A stretch of DNA of 64,000 bases from JAXMCI01 sp046349435 (GCA_046349435.1 JAXMCI010000038.1:10874-74873); one strand, 5' to 3'. Counted from the first letter of the stretch, positions 9,944-19,425 are shown. The notes: a model not told the origin generated them from the sequence alone. Numbers and translations: made by a program.

Positions 9944-10682
9944 TGGCGCCGTCGCCGGCCGCCGGGCGGGCCGGCAGGCTCTCGATCGTGCGGATCAGCA
10001 GCGGCAGCATGCGGCCGACGATCACCGCGACGCCGGCCGCGTTGGGGTGCAGCCCGTCCGGCTGGTTGAGCGCCGGATCCCGCGCCACGCCGTCGAGGAA
10101 GAAGGGGTAGAGGGGCACGCCGTACCTGGCGGCGAGCTCGGGATAGATCGGGTCGAAGGCGGCGGCGTAGTCGGCGCCCAGATTGGGCGGCGCCCGCATG
10201 CCGGCGAGCAGCACCGGCACCTGCGCATCGCGCAGCCGGGCCAGCATGGCGTCGAGATTGGCCCGCGCCGCCGCCGGGTCGATGCCGCGCAGCGCGTCGT
10301 TGGCGCCGAGCTCCAGGATCACCAGGTCGGGCCGGTCGCCGAGCGCCCAGTCGAGCCGCGACAGCCCGCCCGCCGTGGTGTCGCCGGAGACCCCGCCATT
10401 GATCACCGTGGCGCGGATCCCGTGCGCCGCCAGCGCCGCCTGCAGCCGGGTGGTGAAGGCCTCCGCCTCGGCAAGGCCATAGCCGGCGGTCAGGCTGTCG
10501 CCGATGGCGAGTATCTTCACCCCCGCCGTGGCGGCGTGCGCCGGCAGCGGCGCCGCGCCGGCGGCGAGCGCGAAGGCCGCGGCGCGGGCCAGGTTGACAG
10601 CGCCCCGCCAGGGTCCATATCCGGATGGCCGCCGGGCCCGGCTTGTCGCGACGGCCGTCGGTGAACGAGAGGCGGGCGGCAT
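9936..10682 (-). CDS. tesA: Arylesterase / lysophospholipase, SGNH hydrolase (TesA type)
   Basis: A GDSL hydrolase with the catalytic Ser in AIGDSLTAGYG, the Gly and Asn of GVSGDTT and LGANDALRG, and the C-terminal Asp/His in DGLHPNAAG. It is predicted to be periplasmic: NLARAAAFALAAGAAPLPAHA is a good signal peptide. The start is uncertain. The nearest in-frame ATG is 10682, giving a 26-residue leader before the signal peptide and overlapping the divergent gene's start by 2 bases; an alternative CTG in front of the signal peptide (about 10601) is possible. Divergence from ybbA/ybbP matches the arrangement in E. coli. Confidence 0.85.
   Translation of the reverse strand: MPPASRSPTAVATSRARRPSGYGPWRGAVNLARAAAFALAAGAAPLPAHAATAGVKILAIGDSLTAGYGLAEAEAFTTRLQAALAAHGIRATVINGGVSGDTTAGGLSRLDWALGDRPDLVILELGANDALRGIDPAAARANLDAMLARLRDAQVPVLLAGMRAPPNLGADYAAAFDPIYPELAARYGVPLYPFFLDGVARDPALNQPDGLHPNAAGVAVIVGRMLPLLIRTIESLPARPAAGDGANG
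10594..10623 (+). promoter_or_regulatory. Promoter for the ybbA-ybbP operon
   Basis: A consensus -35 TTGACA (10594-10599) is followed at 16-18 bases by CATATC/TATCCG (10616-10623). It lies inside the signal-peptide codons of the divergent esterase gene and about 58 bases before the ATPase ATG at 10681. Confidence 0.55.
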
Positions 10683-11394
10683 GGACGGATCCGATCGGTC
10701 GATGGTGCGGCTGGAGGGCCTGCACCTTAAGCTGGCGAGCGCGGCCGGCGAGGTCAACATCCTGCGCGGCATCGATCTCGAGATCGCCGCCGGCGAGACG
10801 GTCAGCATCGTCGGCCCGTCCGGCTCCGGCAAGTCGAGCCTGATGATGGTGATCGCCGGGCTGGAGCGGCCGACCGCGGGCCGCGTCGTGGTCGCCGGCC
10901 GGGACCTCACCCGGCTCGGCGAGGACGCGCTGGCGCGCTTCCGCCGCGACCGGCTCGGCATCGTCTTCCAGTCCTTCCACCTGATCCCGACGATGAGCGC
11001 GCTGGAGAACGTCGCGGTGCCGCTCGAGCTGGCCGGCCACGGCGACGCGCTGGCCCGCGCGGCGCAGGCGCTGGAGGCGGTCGGGCTCGGCCACCGGCTG
11101 GCGCACTATCCCGGCCAGCTCTCCGGCGGCGAGCAGCAGCGCGTCGCCCTGGCGCGGGCCTGCGCCGTCGGCCCGGCGCTGCTGCTGGCCGACGAGCCGA
11201 CCGGCAACCTCGACGGCGACACCGGCCGCCAGGTGATCGACCTGCTCTTCGCGCTGGCCGGCTCGACCGGCGCCACGCTGCTGCTGATCACCCACGATCT
11301 CAGCCTCGCCGCCCGCTGCGGCCGGCGCATCGCGCTCGCCGACGGGCGCATCGCCGCGGCGCCGCAGCCGGCCGCCCGGGCGAGCCATGGCTGA
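10681..11394 (+). CDS. ybbA: ABC transporter ATP-binding protein (YbbA/LolD type)
   Basis: A 237-residue MacB/LolD-family ATPase. Walker A GPSGSGKS lies at residues 45-52, the signature LSGGEQQRVALARA near 142-155 and Walker B LLLADEPTGNLDGD near 163-176. It pairs with the FtsX-like permease downstream, which it overlaps by 8 bases. In E. coli the equivalent pair sits divergent from tesA as here; its substrate is not established, and lipoprotein or lipid extraction is a common guess. Confidence 0.9.
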   Translation: MDGSDRSMVRLEGLHLKLASAAGEVNILRGIDLEIAAGETVSIVGPSGSGKSSLMMVIAGLERPTAGRVVVAGRDLTRLGEDALARFRRDRLGIVFQSFHLIPTMSALENVAVPLELAGHGDALARAAQALEAVGLGHRLAHYPGQLSGGEQQRVALARACAVGPALLLADEPTGNLDGDTGRQVIDLLFALAGSTGATLLLITHDLSLAARCGRRIALADGRIAAAPQPAARASHG

Positions 11395-13969
11395 GCCATC
11401 CGGGGCCGGCTGGGGGCTGTCGCTGCGCCTGGCGCGGCGCGAGCTGCGCGGCGGCATCCGCGGCTTCCGCATCTTCCTCGCCTGCCTGATGCTCGGCGTC
11501 GCCACCATCGCCGGCGTCGGCTCGATCGCCGCCGCGGTCCGCGCCGGCATAGCGGCCGACGCCCGGGCGGTGCTCGGCGGCGACCTCGAGCTGCGGCTGC
11601 TCTACGGGCCGGCGACGCCGGCGCAGCGCGATTTCCTCGCCGCCCGCGGCGCGCTGTCGGAAACCCGCGAGCTGCGCGCCATGGCGCGCCCGGCGGCGCC
11701 GGGGGCCCAGGCCGCCGGCGCGAAAGCCCGGCCGGTGCTGGTCGAGCTGAAGGCGGTCGACGGCGCCTATCCGCTCTACGGCGCGGCAACCCTGCGGCCG
11801 GACGGCGCGCTCGGCGCGGCGCTCGCCCGGCGCGACGGCGCCTGGGGCGCGGTCGCCGATCCGGCGCTGCTGCAGCGGCTCGGGCTTGCCGTCGGCGACC
11901 GTATCCGGGTCGGCAGCCTCGACTACCGCGTCGCCGCGGCGCTGACCCGGGAGCCCGACCGCGGCACCGGCATCTTCAATCTCGGGCCGCGGCTGATGGT
12001 GGCGGCCGACAGCCTGGCCGAGACCGGGCTGATCCAGCCCGGCAGCCTCGTCACCTACCAGTACCGGCTGCGGCTGCCGCCGGGCGAGGCCGCCGGGCCG
12101 GTGGTCGATGCGCTGAAGCAGGCCTTTCCCGGCACGCCGTGGCGGATCCGCACGCTGGAGGACGCCGCGCCCGGCACCAAGCGCTTCATCGACCGCACGG
12201 CGATGTTCCTCACCCTGGTCGGGCTCAGCACGCTGCTGGTCGGCGGGGTGGGGGTGGCCAATGCGGTGCGCGCCTATCTCGCCGGCCGCGGCGCCACCAT
12301 CGCCACCCTGAAATGCCTGGGCGCCCCGGCCGCGCTGGTCCGCCGCACCTACCTGCTGCTGATCATGGGGCTGGCCGCCGGCGGGGTCGTCGCCGGCCTG
12401 CTCGTCGGCGCGCTGGCGCCGCTGGGGCTGGCCGGCCTGCTCGACGCCGCGCTGCCGGTGCGGCTGCGGCTCGCCCTCTACCCGATGCCGCTGGCGCTGG
12501 CTGCGGGATTTGGCCTGCTCACCGCGCTCGCCTTCTCGCTGCCGGCGCTGCGCCGGGCGGGCACGGTGGCGCCGGTCCGGCTGTTCCGCGGCGCCGTCGA
12601 CCTGACCACGGGGCCGGCGGCCGAGCGCGCCGACTGGCGGGGGCTGCTCTGGGCGCTGCCGCCGGTGGCCGGGCTGGCGGCGCTGACCGTCGCGGGCACC
12701 GGCGACTGGCGGATGTCGGCCGGCTTCGCCGGGGTGGCGCTGGCCGCGCTGGCGCTCTTCCGCGGCGCCGCCTGGGGGGTCGCCGCGGCGGCGCGGCGGC
12801 TCAACCGGCCGGGCCGGGTGCGCTCGGCGATGCTGCGGCTGGCGCTCGCCAACCTCTACCGCCCGGGGGCGGCGACCGGCAGCGCCGTGCTGTCGCTCGG
12901 CATCGGCCTGACCGTGCTGGTGGCGATCGCGGTGATCGAGGGCGACCTGTCGCGCGAGATCTCTGAGACCCTGCCCAAGGCGGCGCCCTCCTTCTACTTC
13001 CTCGACATCCAGCCGGGCCAGGCGGCGGCCTTCGACGCCGCCGTGGCGGGCGTGCCCGGCGCCGGCGCGCTCGCCCGCGTGCCGATGCTGCGCGGCCGGA
13101 TCACCGCCGTCGCCGGGGTGCCGGCCGACAAGCTGGCGCCGAAGCCGCAGGCCGCCTGGGCGCTGCAGGGCGATCGCGGCATCACCTGGTCGGCGACGCT
13201 GCCGCCGGGCAGCCGGGTGGTGGCGGGCGCGTGGTGGCCGGCGGACTATCGCGGCCCGCCGCTCGTCTCGCTCGACGCCGAGGTCGCCGAGGGGCTGGGC
13301 GTCAAGCCGGGCGACACGCTGACCGTCAACGTGCTGGGCCGCGAGATCACCGCCACCGTCGCCAATCTCCGCCGCTTCGACTGGCTGACGCTGTCGATCA
13401 ACTTCGTCATGGTGTTCTCGCCCGGCATGCTGGAGGGCGCGCCGCGCACCGACATCGCCACCGTCCATGCCGATCCGGCGGCGGAAACGGCGATCGAGAC
13501 GGCGGTGACCGACCGCTTCCCCAACATCTCGGCGATCCGCGTGCGCGACGCGCTGGCGGCGATCGACGCCATCCTGGGGCAGGTCGCCGGCGCCGTGCGG
13601 GCGACCGCGGCGATCACGCTGCTGGCCGGCGTGCTGGTGCTGGGCGGCGCCGTCATCGCCGGCCACCATCGCCGGGTGCACGACGCCGTCGTGCTGAAGG
13701 TGCTGGGCGCCACCCGGCCAGCGCTGGCGCTGGGGTTCGCCCTGGAATACGGCTTCCTCGGCCTCGTCACCGCGGCGCTGGCGGCGCTGCTCGGCAGCGT
13801 CGGCGCCTGGCTGTTCGTCACCCGCGCGCTCGAGGCGCCCTGGGCGCCGCTGCCGGGCACGGTCGCCGCCACCGCGCTCGTCGGGCTGCTGGTCACCCTG
13901 CTGCTCGGCTTCGCCGGCACCTGGCGGGCGCTCGGCGAGAAGGCCGCGCCGCACCTGCGAAACGAGTAG
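11387..13969 (+). CDS. ybbP: FtsX-like ABC permease (YbbP type)
   Basis: An 860-residue membrane protein with an N-terminal membrane segment (FRIFLACLMLGVATIAGVGSIA), a first periplasmic domain, and two FtsX domains at about residues 265-400 and 725-850, each containing three or four hydrophobic segments. Length and the SGGEQ-type partner ATPase agree with YbbP. The protein would work with YbbA in moving a hydrophobic substrate or lipoprotein rather than in import. The stop at 13969 is followed by a 150-base gap containing the next promoter. Confidence 0.9.
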   Translation: MAEPSGAGWGLSLRLARRELRGGIRGFRIFLACLMLGVATIAGVGSIAAAVRAGIAADARAVLGGDLELRLLYGPATPAQRDFLAARGALSETRELRAMARPAAPGAQAAGAKARPVLVELKAVDGAYPLYGAATLRPDGALGAALARRDGAWGAVADPALLQRLGLAVGDRIRVGSLDYRVAAALTREPDRGTGIFNLGPRLMVAADSLAETGLIQPGSLVTYQYRLRLPPGEAAGPVVDALKQAFPGTPWRIRTLEDAAPGTKRFIDRTAMFLTLVGLSTLLVGGVGVANAVRAYLAGRGATIATLKCLGAPAALVRRTYLLLIMGLAAGGVVAGLLVGALAPLGLAGLLDAALPVRLRLALYPMPLALAAGFGLLTALAFSLPALRRAGTVAPVRLFRGAVDLTTGPAAERADWRGLLWALPPVAGLAALTVAGTGDWRMSAGFAGVALAALALFRGAAWGVAAAARRLNRPGRVRSAMLRLALANLYRPGAATGSAVLSLGIGLTVLVAIAVIEGDLSREISETLPKAAPSFYFLDIQPGQAAAFDAAVAGVPGAGALARVPMLRGRITAVAGVPADKLAPKPQAAWALQGDRGITWSATLPPGSRVVAGAWWPADYRGPPLVSLDAEVAEGLGVKPGDTLTVNVLGREITATVANLRRFDWLTLSINFVMVFSPGMLEGAPRTDIATVHADPAAETAIETAVTDRFPNISAIRVRDALAAIDAILGQVAGAVRATAAITLLAGVLVLGGAVIAGHHRRVHDAVVLKVLGATRPALALGFALEYGFLGLVTAALAALLGSVGAWLFVTRALEAPWAPLPGTVAATALVGLLVTLLLGFAGTWRALGEKAAPHLRNE

Positions 13970-14043
13970 GTCGGCCAGGGTCGGGCGGCAGGGTCGGGCG
14001 GGGGGTCGGCGGGGCGCTCCGGCGGCACCGCCGCGCACCCCTA

Positions 14044-14072
14044 TTGAATCGCCGGGCCGCCCGATCGATATT
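14044..14072 (+). promoter_or_regulatory. Candidate promoter for the BI-1 family gene
   Basis: TTGAAT (14044-14049) and GATATT (14067-14072) are spaced by 17 bases, about 48 bases ahead of the ATG at 14120. Confidence 0.5.
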
Positions 14073-14119
14073 AGCAGCGGCTTTCGATGCCCAGGGACCA
14101 AACGCGAGGGATACCCCCC

Positions 14120-14839
14120 ATGGCCACCCGACCCGAAGGACGCACCGCCTTCGCCGGCCGCGCCGACATTGCACAGATCGATGTCGGCCTGCGCCAGTAC
14201 ATGCTGCGCGTCTACAACTACATGGCCGGGGGCCTCGCGCTCACCGGCCTGCTGGCCTATTTCACCGCCAGCTCGCCCGCGATGCTGCAGCTCATCTTCG
14301 GCTCGCCGCTGCGCTACGTCGTGATCTTCGCGCCGTTCGCCCTGGTGCTGTTCATGGGCTTCCGCATCCACAAGATGAGCCTGGGCGCCGCCCAGCTCAC
14401 CTACTGGGCCTATGCCGCCCTCAACGGGCTGGCCTTCGCCTCGATCTTCCTCGTCTACACCCACACCAGCATCGCCCGGGTGTTCTTCATCACCGCCGGC
14501 ACCTTCGCGGCGATGAGCCTCTACGGCTACACGACGCGGCGCGACCTGACCGGGTTCGGCAACTTCCTGATGATGGGGCTGATCGGCATCGTCATCGCCG
14601 CCCTGGTCAACATCTTCCTCGCCAGCAGCGCGCTGGCCTTCGCCATCTCGGTGATCGGCGTGATCGTCTTCGTCGGCCTCACCGCCTACGACACGCAGAA
14701 GATCAAGGAGTGGTACGTCGCCGCCGACGACGGCGCGACGATGGGCAAGAAGGCGGTCTACGGCGCCCTCACCCTCTACCTCGACTTCATCAACCTGTTC
14801 CTGCTGCTGCTGCGGCTGTTCGGCAACAGCCGGAACTAG
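14120..14839 (+). CDS. Bax inhibitor-1 / YccA family membrane protein
   Basis: A 239-residue protein with seven hydrophobic segments and the family signatures YMAGGLALTGLLAYF near residue 35 and the C-terminal GLTAYDTQKIKEW followed by ALTLYLDFINLFLLLLRLFG. BI-1 proteins are calcium-leak channels or protease modulators of the inner membrane. ATG 14120 is preferred, 10 bases after GAGGG; another in-frame ATG lies at 14087. It is a single-gene unit bounded by a promoter and a terminator. Confidence 0.92.
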   Translation: MATRPEGRTAFAGRADIAQIDVGLRQYMLRVYNYMAGGLALTGLLAYFTASSPAMLQLIFGSPLRYVVIFAPFALVLFMGFRIHKMSLGAAQLTYWAYAALNGLAFASIFLVYTHTSIARVFFITAGTFAAMSLYGYTTRRDLTGFGNFLMMGLIGIVIAALVNIFLASSALAFAISVIGVIVFVGLTAYDTQKIKEWYVAADDGATMGKKAVYGALTLYLDFINLFLLLLRLFGNSRN

Positions 14840-14867
14840 CCGGCCTTCGCGGCCTCCCGCCGACCGA

Positions 14868-14890
14868 ACGGCGCCCCCCTGGGGCGCCGT
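14868..14890 (+). terminator. Rho-independent terminator after the BI-1 gene
   Basis: A perfect 10-bp stem ACGGCGCCCC / GGGGCGCCGT with a 3-base loop, followed by CTTCGTTT. It ends the BI-1 transcript before cysK. Confidence 0.8.
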
Positions 14891-14940
14891 CTTCGTTTGC
14901 GCTATATCTCGGCGACGCAGCAAGGACAGGGAGGAGCGCC

Positions 14941-15993
14941 ATGGGACGCCGCTACGCCAACATCCTGGAGACCGTCGGGCGCACCCCGGTGGTGCGGATC
15001 AACCGCCTCGCCCCGGCCGGCGTCGAGCTCTACGTCAAGATCGAGGCCTTCAACCCGCTCGGCTCGGTCAAGGACCGGCTGGCGCTCGGCGTCATCGAGG
15101 CGGCCGAGCGCGCGGGCGAGCTGAAGCCCGGCCAGACGGTGATCGAGGCGACCAGCGGCAATACCGGCATCGGGCTCGCCATGGTCTGCGCCCAGAAGGG
15201 CTACCCGCTGGTGGTCACCATGGCCGACAGCTTCAGCGTCGAGCGCCGCCGGCTGATGCGCTTCCTCGGCGCCAAGGTGGTGCTGACCCCGGCCGCCGAG
15301 CGCGGCACCGGCATGGTCGCCAAGGCGGTCGAGCTGGCCCGCACCCATGGCTGGTTCCTCACCCGCCAGTTCGAGAACGAGGCCAATCCCGACATGCATT
15401 CCCGCACCACGGCGCGGGAGATCCTCGACGACTTCGCCGGGACGACGCTCGACTACTGGGTGACCGGCTACGGCACCGGCGGCACCCTCAAGGGGGTGGC
15501 CCGCGTGCTGCGCGCCGAGCGGCCGGAGACCCGCATCGTCGTCTGCGAGCCGGCGGACGCGCCGCTGCTCGGCAGCGGCCAGCCGCAGCAGCGCAACGCC
15601 GACGGCTCGGCGGCGGCCGGCCACCCCGCCTTCAAGCCGCACCCGATGCAGGGCTGGACGCCGGACTTCATCCCCAAGATCACCGGCGACGCGGTGGCGG
15701 GGCACCTCATCGACGAGGTCCTGCCGATCGCCAATGCCGACGCCCTGAAGATGAGCCGCGAGCTCGCCCGCAAGGAGGGCATCTTCGTCGGCATCACCGC
15801 CGGCGGCACCTTCGCCGGCGCGCTGCAGGTGGCCGCGCGGGCGGCGAAGGGCGCGACCATCCTGGCCATGCTGCCTGACACCGGCGAGCGCTATCTCAGC
15901 ACGCCGCTCTTCGCCGACATCCCGGCCGAGATGACCGAGGAGGAGCAGGCGATCGCGCAGTCGAGCCCGCTGTTCCGGCCGGCCGCACCCTGA
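14941..15993 (+). CDS. cysK: Cysteine synthase A (O-acetylserine sulfhydrylase)
   Basis: A 350-residue fold-type II PLP enzyme making cysteine from O-acetylserine and sulfide. The PLP lysine is K44 in NPLGSVKDR, followed by the substrate loop EATSGNTG near 70-77 and the phosphate cup GYGTGGT near 178-184; GERYLST is near the C-terminus. A GGGAGGAG ribosome site precedes ATG 14941. A segment around residues 215-240 rich in Ser, Gly and Gln enlarges the loop before the conserved GWTPDFIP, seen in some CysK variants. Confidence 0.93.
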   Translation: MGRRYANILETVGRTPVVRINRLAPAGVELYVKIEAFNPLGSVKDRLALGVIEAAERAGELKPGQTVIEATSGNTGIGLAMVCAQKGYPLVVTMADSFSVERRRLMRFLGAKVVLTPAAERGTGMVAKAVELARTHGWFLTRQFENEANPDMHSRTTAREILDDFAGTTLDYWVTGYGTGGTLKGVARVLRAERPETRIVVCEPADAPLLGSGQPQQRNADGSAAAGHPAFKPHPMQGWTPDFIPKITGDAVAGHLIDEVLPIANADALKMSRELARKEGIFVGITAGGTFAGALQVAARAAKGATILAMLPDTGERYLSTPLFADIPAEMTEEEQAIAQSSPLFRPAAP

Positions 15994-16036
15994 GCCGCAG
16001 TTGCGGCCGGCGGCGGCGCCGGGCCATGATGGGGCG

Positions 16037-17206
16037 ATGACCGCGCCCGCGACCGCGCCCCGGACTGCACCCCGGACTGGGCCCGAGACCCCGCCGGCGA
16101 ATGCTCCGGATATCGAGTTCGTCGGCGTCTCGAAGCGCTTCGGCGAGGTCGCCGCGGTCGACGAGGTCAGCTTGACCGTCAGCCGCGGCGCCTTCCACTC
16201 GCTGCTCGGGCCGTCGGGCTGCGGCAAGACCACCTCGCTCAGGCTGATCGCCGGCTTCGAGCAGCCGAGCGCCGGCGACGTGCGCATCGCCGGCACCTCG
16301 ATGGTCGGCGTGCCGGCCCATCGCCGGCCGGTCAACATGGTGTTCCAGCACTACGCGCTGTTCCCCCATCTCGACGTCGCCGGCAACATCGGCTACGGGC
16401 TGCGCCAGCGCCGGCCGGCGCCGGGCCGGGCGGAGCTCGCCCGCCGCGTCGCCGAGATGCTCGAGCTGGTGCGGCTGCCGGGGATGGAGCGGCGGCGCAT
16501 CTGGGAGCTGTCGGGCGGCCAGCAGCAGCGCATCGCGCTGGCCCGGGCGCTGATCAACCGGCCGACCGTGCTGCTGCTCGACGAGCCGCTGGCGGCGCTC
16601 GACCGCAAGCTGCGCCGCGAGATGCAGATGGAGCTGCAGTCGCTGCAGCGCGAGGTCGGCATCACCTTCGTCCTGGTCACCCACGACCAGGAGGAGGCGC
16701 TGTCGATGAGCGACAGCATCGCCATCATGCGCAGCGGCCGCATCGTCCAGGTCGGCTCGCCGCGCCAGCTCTACGACGCGCCGGTGAACCGCTACGTCGC
16801 CGATTTCGTCGGCGAGAGCAACCTGTTCGCCGGCCCGGTCGCGGCGCTGGCCGAGGCCGGCGCCAGCGTGCGGACCCGCACCGGCCTGGTGCTGAGCGGG
16901 CGCTGCCCGCCCGGCGCGCCGGCGCTCGCCGGCACGGCGGAGGCGGTGATCGCGGTGCGGCCCGAGGCGGTCCGGCTGTGGCCGGTCGACGGCGCAGTCC
17001 CCGAGGGGCTCGACTGCCGGCTGGCCGGCCGGGTCCACAACCGCATCTATCTCGGCGACCAGACCGAGTACAGCATCGGCACCGCCGAGCTCGGCGACGT
17101 GCTGGTGCGCCTGCCGCGCAGCGACGCCGGGCAGGAGCCGGCGCCGGGCGATGCGGTGGCGCTCGGCTGGCGGGCGCAGCAGGCGCTGGCGCTGGCCGAC
17201 ACCTAG
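16037..17206 (+). CDS. potA: Polyamine-type ABC transporter ATP-binding protein (PotA family)
   Basis: A 389-residue ATPase with Walker A GPSGCGKT at residues 58-65, the signature LSGGQQQRIALARAL, Walker B VLLLDEPLAALD and a C-terminal TOBE_2 domain (AVRPEAVRL...HNRIYLGDQTEYSIG). The first 22 residues are low complexity (TAP/RTAP/RTGP). First gene of a four-gene operon with a binding protein and two permeases related to PotD/B/C. The ligand is probably putrescine or spermidine, but related systems import other compounds. Confidence 0.88.
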   Translation: MTAPATAPRTAPRTGPETPPANAPDIEFVGVSKRFGEVAAVDEVSLTVSRGAFHSLLGPSGCGKTTSLRLIAGFEQPSAGDVRIAGTSMVGVPAHRRPVNMVFQHYALFPHLDVAGNIGYGLRQRRPAPGRAELARRVAEMLELVRLPGMERRRIWELSGGQQQRIALARALINRPTVLLLDEPLAALDRKLRREMQMELQSLQREVGITFVLVTHDQEEALSMSDSIAIMRSGRIVQVGSPRQLYDAPVNRYVADFVGESNLFAGPVAALAEAGASVRTRTGLVLSGRCPPGAPALAGTAEAVIAVRPEAVRLWPVDGAVPEGLDCRLAGRVHNRIYLGDQTEYSIGTAELGDVLVRLPRSDAGQEPAPGDAVALGWRAQQALALADT

Positions 17207-17275
17207 GGTCCGGGGCAGGCGCGGGCCTCGGCAACCGCCGCGCCGACGACAGGGAGAGCAAGGGAGAGCAGGATC

Positions 17276-18415
17276 ATGGACGCCAGGACCTTCATGCAGC
17301 AGCTGCGCCGCTACGAGCGGGGCTCGATCTCGCGCCGCCATTTCCTCGGTGTCACCGGGCTCGGCGTCGCCACCGCGGTGCTGGCCAAGGCGATGCCCGA
17401 GCTGGTCGGGCCGCGGCCGGCCGCGGCCGCGCAATCGATCGGCGACCTGGTCTCGCTCGCCACCTGGCCGAACTACCACGACCCGGCGAACTTCGAGGCC
17501 TTCACCAAGCTGACCGGCGCCAAGGTCAAGATGGACGCCTTCGGCTCGAACGAGGAGATGCTGGCCAAGCTGCAGGCCGGCGGGACGGGCTGGGACGTCT
17601 TCGTGCCGACCAACTACACCATCTCGACCTATGTGAAGCTCGGCATCATCGAGCCGCTCGACCTCGCCAAGCTGCCCAACTACGACCCGGCGGCGAGCGA
17701 CACGCGGTTCACTCACGAGGGCACCGTCGACGGCAAGGTCTATGCCGTGCCGAAGGACTGGGGCACCACCGGCTACTTCGTCAACAGCAAGCACGTCACC
17801 GAGACGATGACCACCTGGAAGCAGTTCTGGGACCTGCTGATGACCAAGTATTCCGGGCGCGGCACGGTGCACGACTACCAGCTCACCACCATCGGCAATG
17901 CGCTGAAGTACTACGGCTACAGCTTCAACTCGATCGACCCGAAGCAGCTCGCCGAGGCCGAGAAGCTGCTGCTCGCCGCCAAGCCGCACCTCTTCGCCAT
18001 CACCTCCGACTACCAGCCGGCGGTGCGCAACGGCGATGCCTGGATCGGCGTGTGCTGGACCGGCGACGCGACGCAGCTGCGCCGCGACATGCCGGAAATC
18101 CAGTACGTCATCGGCCGCGAGGGCGGCGAGATCTGGACCGACTTCTACGCGGTGCCGAAGGACGCGCCGCACCGCGACGCCGGCTACGCGCTGATCAACT
18201 TCCTCGAGGACCCCGCGGTCAACGCCAGGGAGGTGCTGGCGCACGGCTATCCGCCGACCGACAAGCGCGTCGCCAAGCTGCTGCCGCAGAAGGTGCTCGA
18301 GGATCCCGTGCTCTATCCGGCGGCCGACCTGCTGACCAACCTCGAATTCGGCGCCGCCGCGACGCTGACCGACCCGCTGCGGGCCGAGATCATGGCCCGC
18401 TTCAAGGCCGCCTGA
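17276..18415 (+). CDS. potD: Polyamine-type periplasmic binding protein with Tat signal (PotD/PotF family)
   Basis: A 379-residue family-1 binding protein. The N-terminus has a twin-arginine signal (SRRHFLGVTGLG at residues 20-31) and the mature part begins near AAAQSIGDL. The family-typical NYHDPANFEAFTKLTGAKV and FGSNEEMLAKLQAG lie near residues 65-105 and FVPTNYTI near 115. Tat export is unusual for PotD itself but common in related alphaproteobacterial proteins. ATG 17276 follows GGGAGAGCAGG. Confidence 0.9.
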   Translation: MDARTFMQQLRRYERGSISRRHFLGVTGLGVATAVLAKAMPELVGPRPAAAAQSIGDLVSLATWPNYHDPANFEAFTKLTGAKVKMDAFGSNEEMLAKLQAGGTGWDVFVPTNYTISTYVKLGIIEPLDLAKLPNYDPAASDTRFTHEGTVDGKVYAVPKDWGTTGYFVNSKHVTETMTTWKQFWDLLMTKYSGRGTVHDYQLTTIGNALKYYGYSFNSIDPKQLAEAEKLLLAAKPHLFAITSDYQPAVRNGDAWIGVCWTGDATQLRRDMPEIQYVIGREGGEIWTDFYAVPKDAPHRDAGYALINFLEDPAVNAREVLAHGYPPTDKRVAKLLPQKVLEDPVLYPAADLLTNLEFGAAATLTDPLRAEIMARFKAA

Positions 18416-18466
18416 CGCAAAGCCGCGGTGCAGACGAGCACTTCACGGCCCGCCCGCCACACGCCT

Positions 18467-18489
18467 CCCTCCCCCCTTGCGGGGGAGGG
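18467..18489. repeat. GC-rich palindrome of the intergenic CCCTCCCCC...GGGGGAGGG type
   Basis: A 9-bp perfect stem CCCTCCCCC / GGGGGAGGG with a 5-base loop, followed by a G-rich run, within the 149-base gap between the binding protein and the first permease. Similar sequences are scattered in proteobacterial intergenic spaces; it could stabilise or attenuate the operon mRNA. Confidence 0.75.
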
Positions 18490-18564
18490 TTGGGGTGGGG
18501 GCTGCCGCCGCGCCGTGCCTGTGGCCACCCCTCACCCCAAGCAGGGTGTCGAAGGGCGGAGGGA

Positions 18565-19425
18565 ATGAAGGCCGAGCGGCGCGCTGCGCTGGTCACCGGG
18601 TTGCTGCTGGCGCCGGCGGCGGCGGTGTTCATCCTGCTGCTGGTGCTGCCGATGGTGGTGGTGCTGGTGCTGAGCTTCGGCAAGCGGGCCGAGGCGGGCG
18701 GCTACCAGGCGGCGTTCACGTTGGCGCAGTACGCCAACCTGCCGGCGCGCTGGGCCGCCTTCAAGAACACGCTGACCCTGGCGCCGATCGGCACGCTGAT
18801 CTGCCTGGCCATCGCCTACCCGCTCGCCTACTTCCTCGCCGTGCGCGCGTCGGCGCGCTGGAAGATGCTGCTGCTGGTGCTGATCATCGTGCCGTTCTGG
18901 ACCAGCTTCCTGATCCGCACCTATGCCTGGATCTTCCTGCTCGGCGGCCGCGGCATCCCGGCGCTGCTCGAGACCATCGGCCTCGCCGACGTCCGGCTGA
19001 TCAACACGCCCTTCGCCGTGCTGGTCGGCATCGTCTACGCCTACCTGCCGCTGATGGTCTTCCCGATCTATGTCAGCCTGGAGCGGCTCGACAAGCGGCT
19101 GCTCGAGGCCTCGGCCGACCTCTATGCCGGCCCCTTCGGCAGCTTCCTGCAGGTGACCCTGCCGCTCTCGGCGCCGGGCGTCGTCACCGGCTGCATGCTG
19201 GTCTTCATCCTGCTGATGGGCGAGTACCTGATCCCGGCGCTGCTCGGCGGCGGCAAGGTGTTTTTCGTCGGCAATGCGCTGGTCGACCTCTTCCTGCAGT
19301 CGCGCAACTGGCCGTTCGGCTCGGCCGTCGCCGTGGCGCTGGTCGCCGTCATGCTGGTCACCGTCACGCTCTACCTGCGGCTGACGCTGAGCAACCGCGC
19401 CATGCGCGACCAGTCGCTGCTCTAG
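18565..19425 (+). CDS. potB: Polyamine-type ABC permease (PotB family)
   Basis: A 286-residue permease starting at ATG 18565 after GGCGGAGGGA. Six hydrophobic segments are seen, and the EAA loop reads LLEASADLYAGPFGSFLQVTLPLSAPG near residues 178-205. The segment VPFWTSFLIRTYAWIFLL is characteristic of PotB/PotH. It forms the channel with the PotC-type permease downstream. Confidence 0.92.
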   Translation: MKAERRAALVTGLLLAPAAAVFILLLVLPMVVVLVLSFGKRAEAGGYQAAFTLAQYANLPARWAAFKNTLTLAPIGTLICLAIAYPLAYFLAVRASARWKMLLLVLIIVPFWTSFLIRTYAWIFLLGGRGIPALLETIGLADVRLINTPFAVLVGIVYAYLPLMVFPIYVSLERLDKRLLEASADLYAGPFGSFLQVTLPLSAPGVVTGCMLVFILLMGEYLIPALLGGGKVFFVGNALVDLFLQSRNWPFGSAVAVALVAVMLVTVTLYLRLTLSNRAMRDQSLL

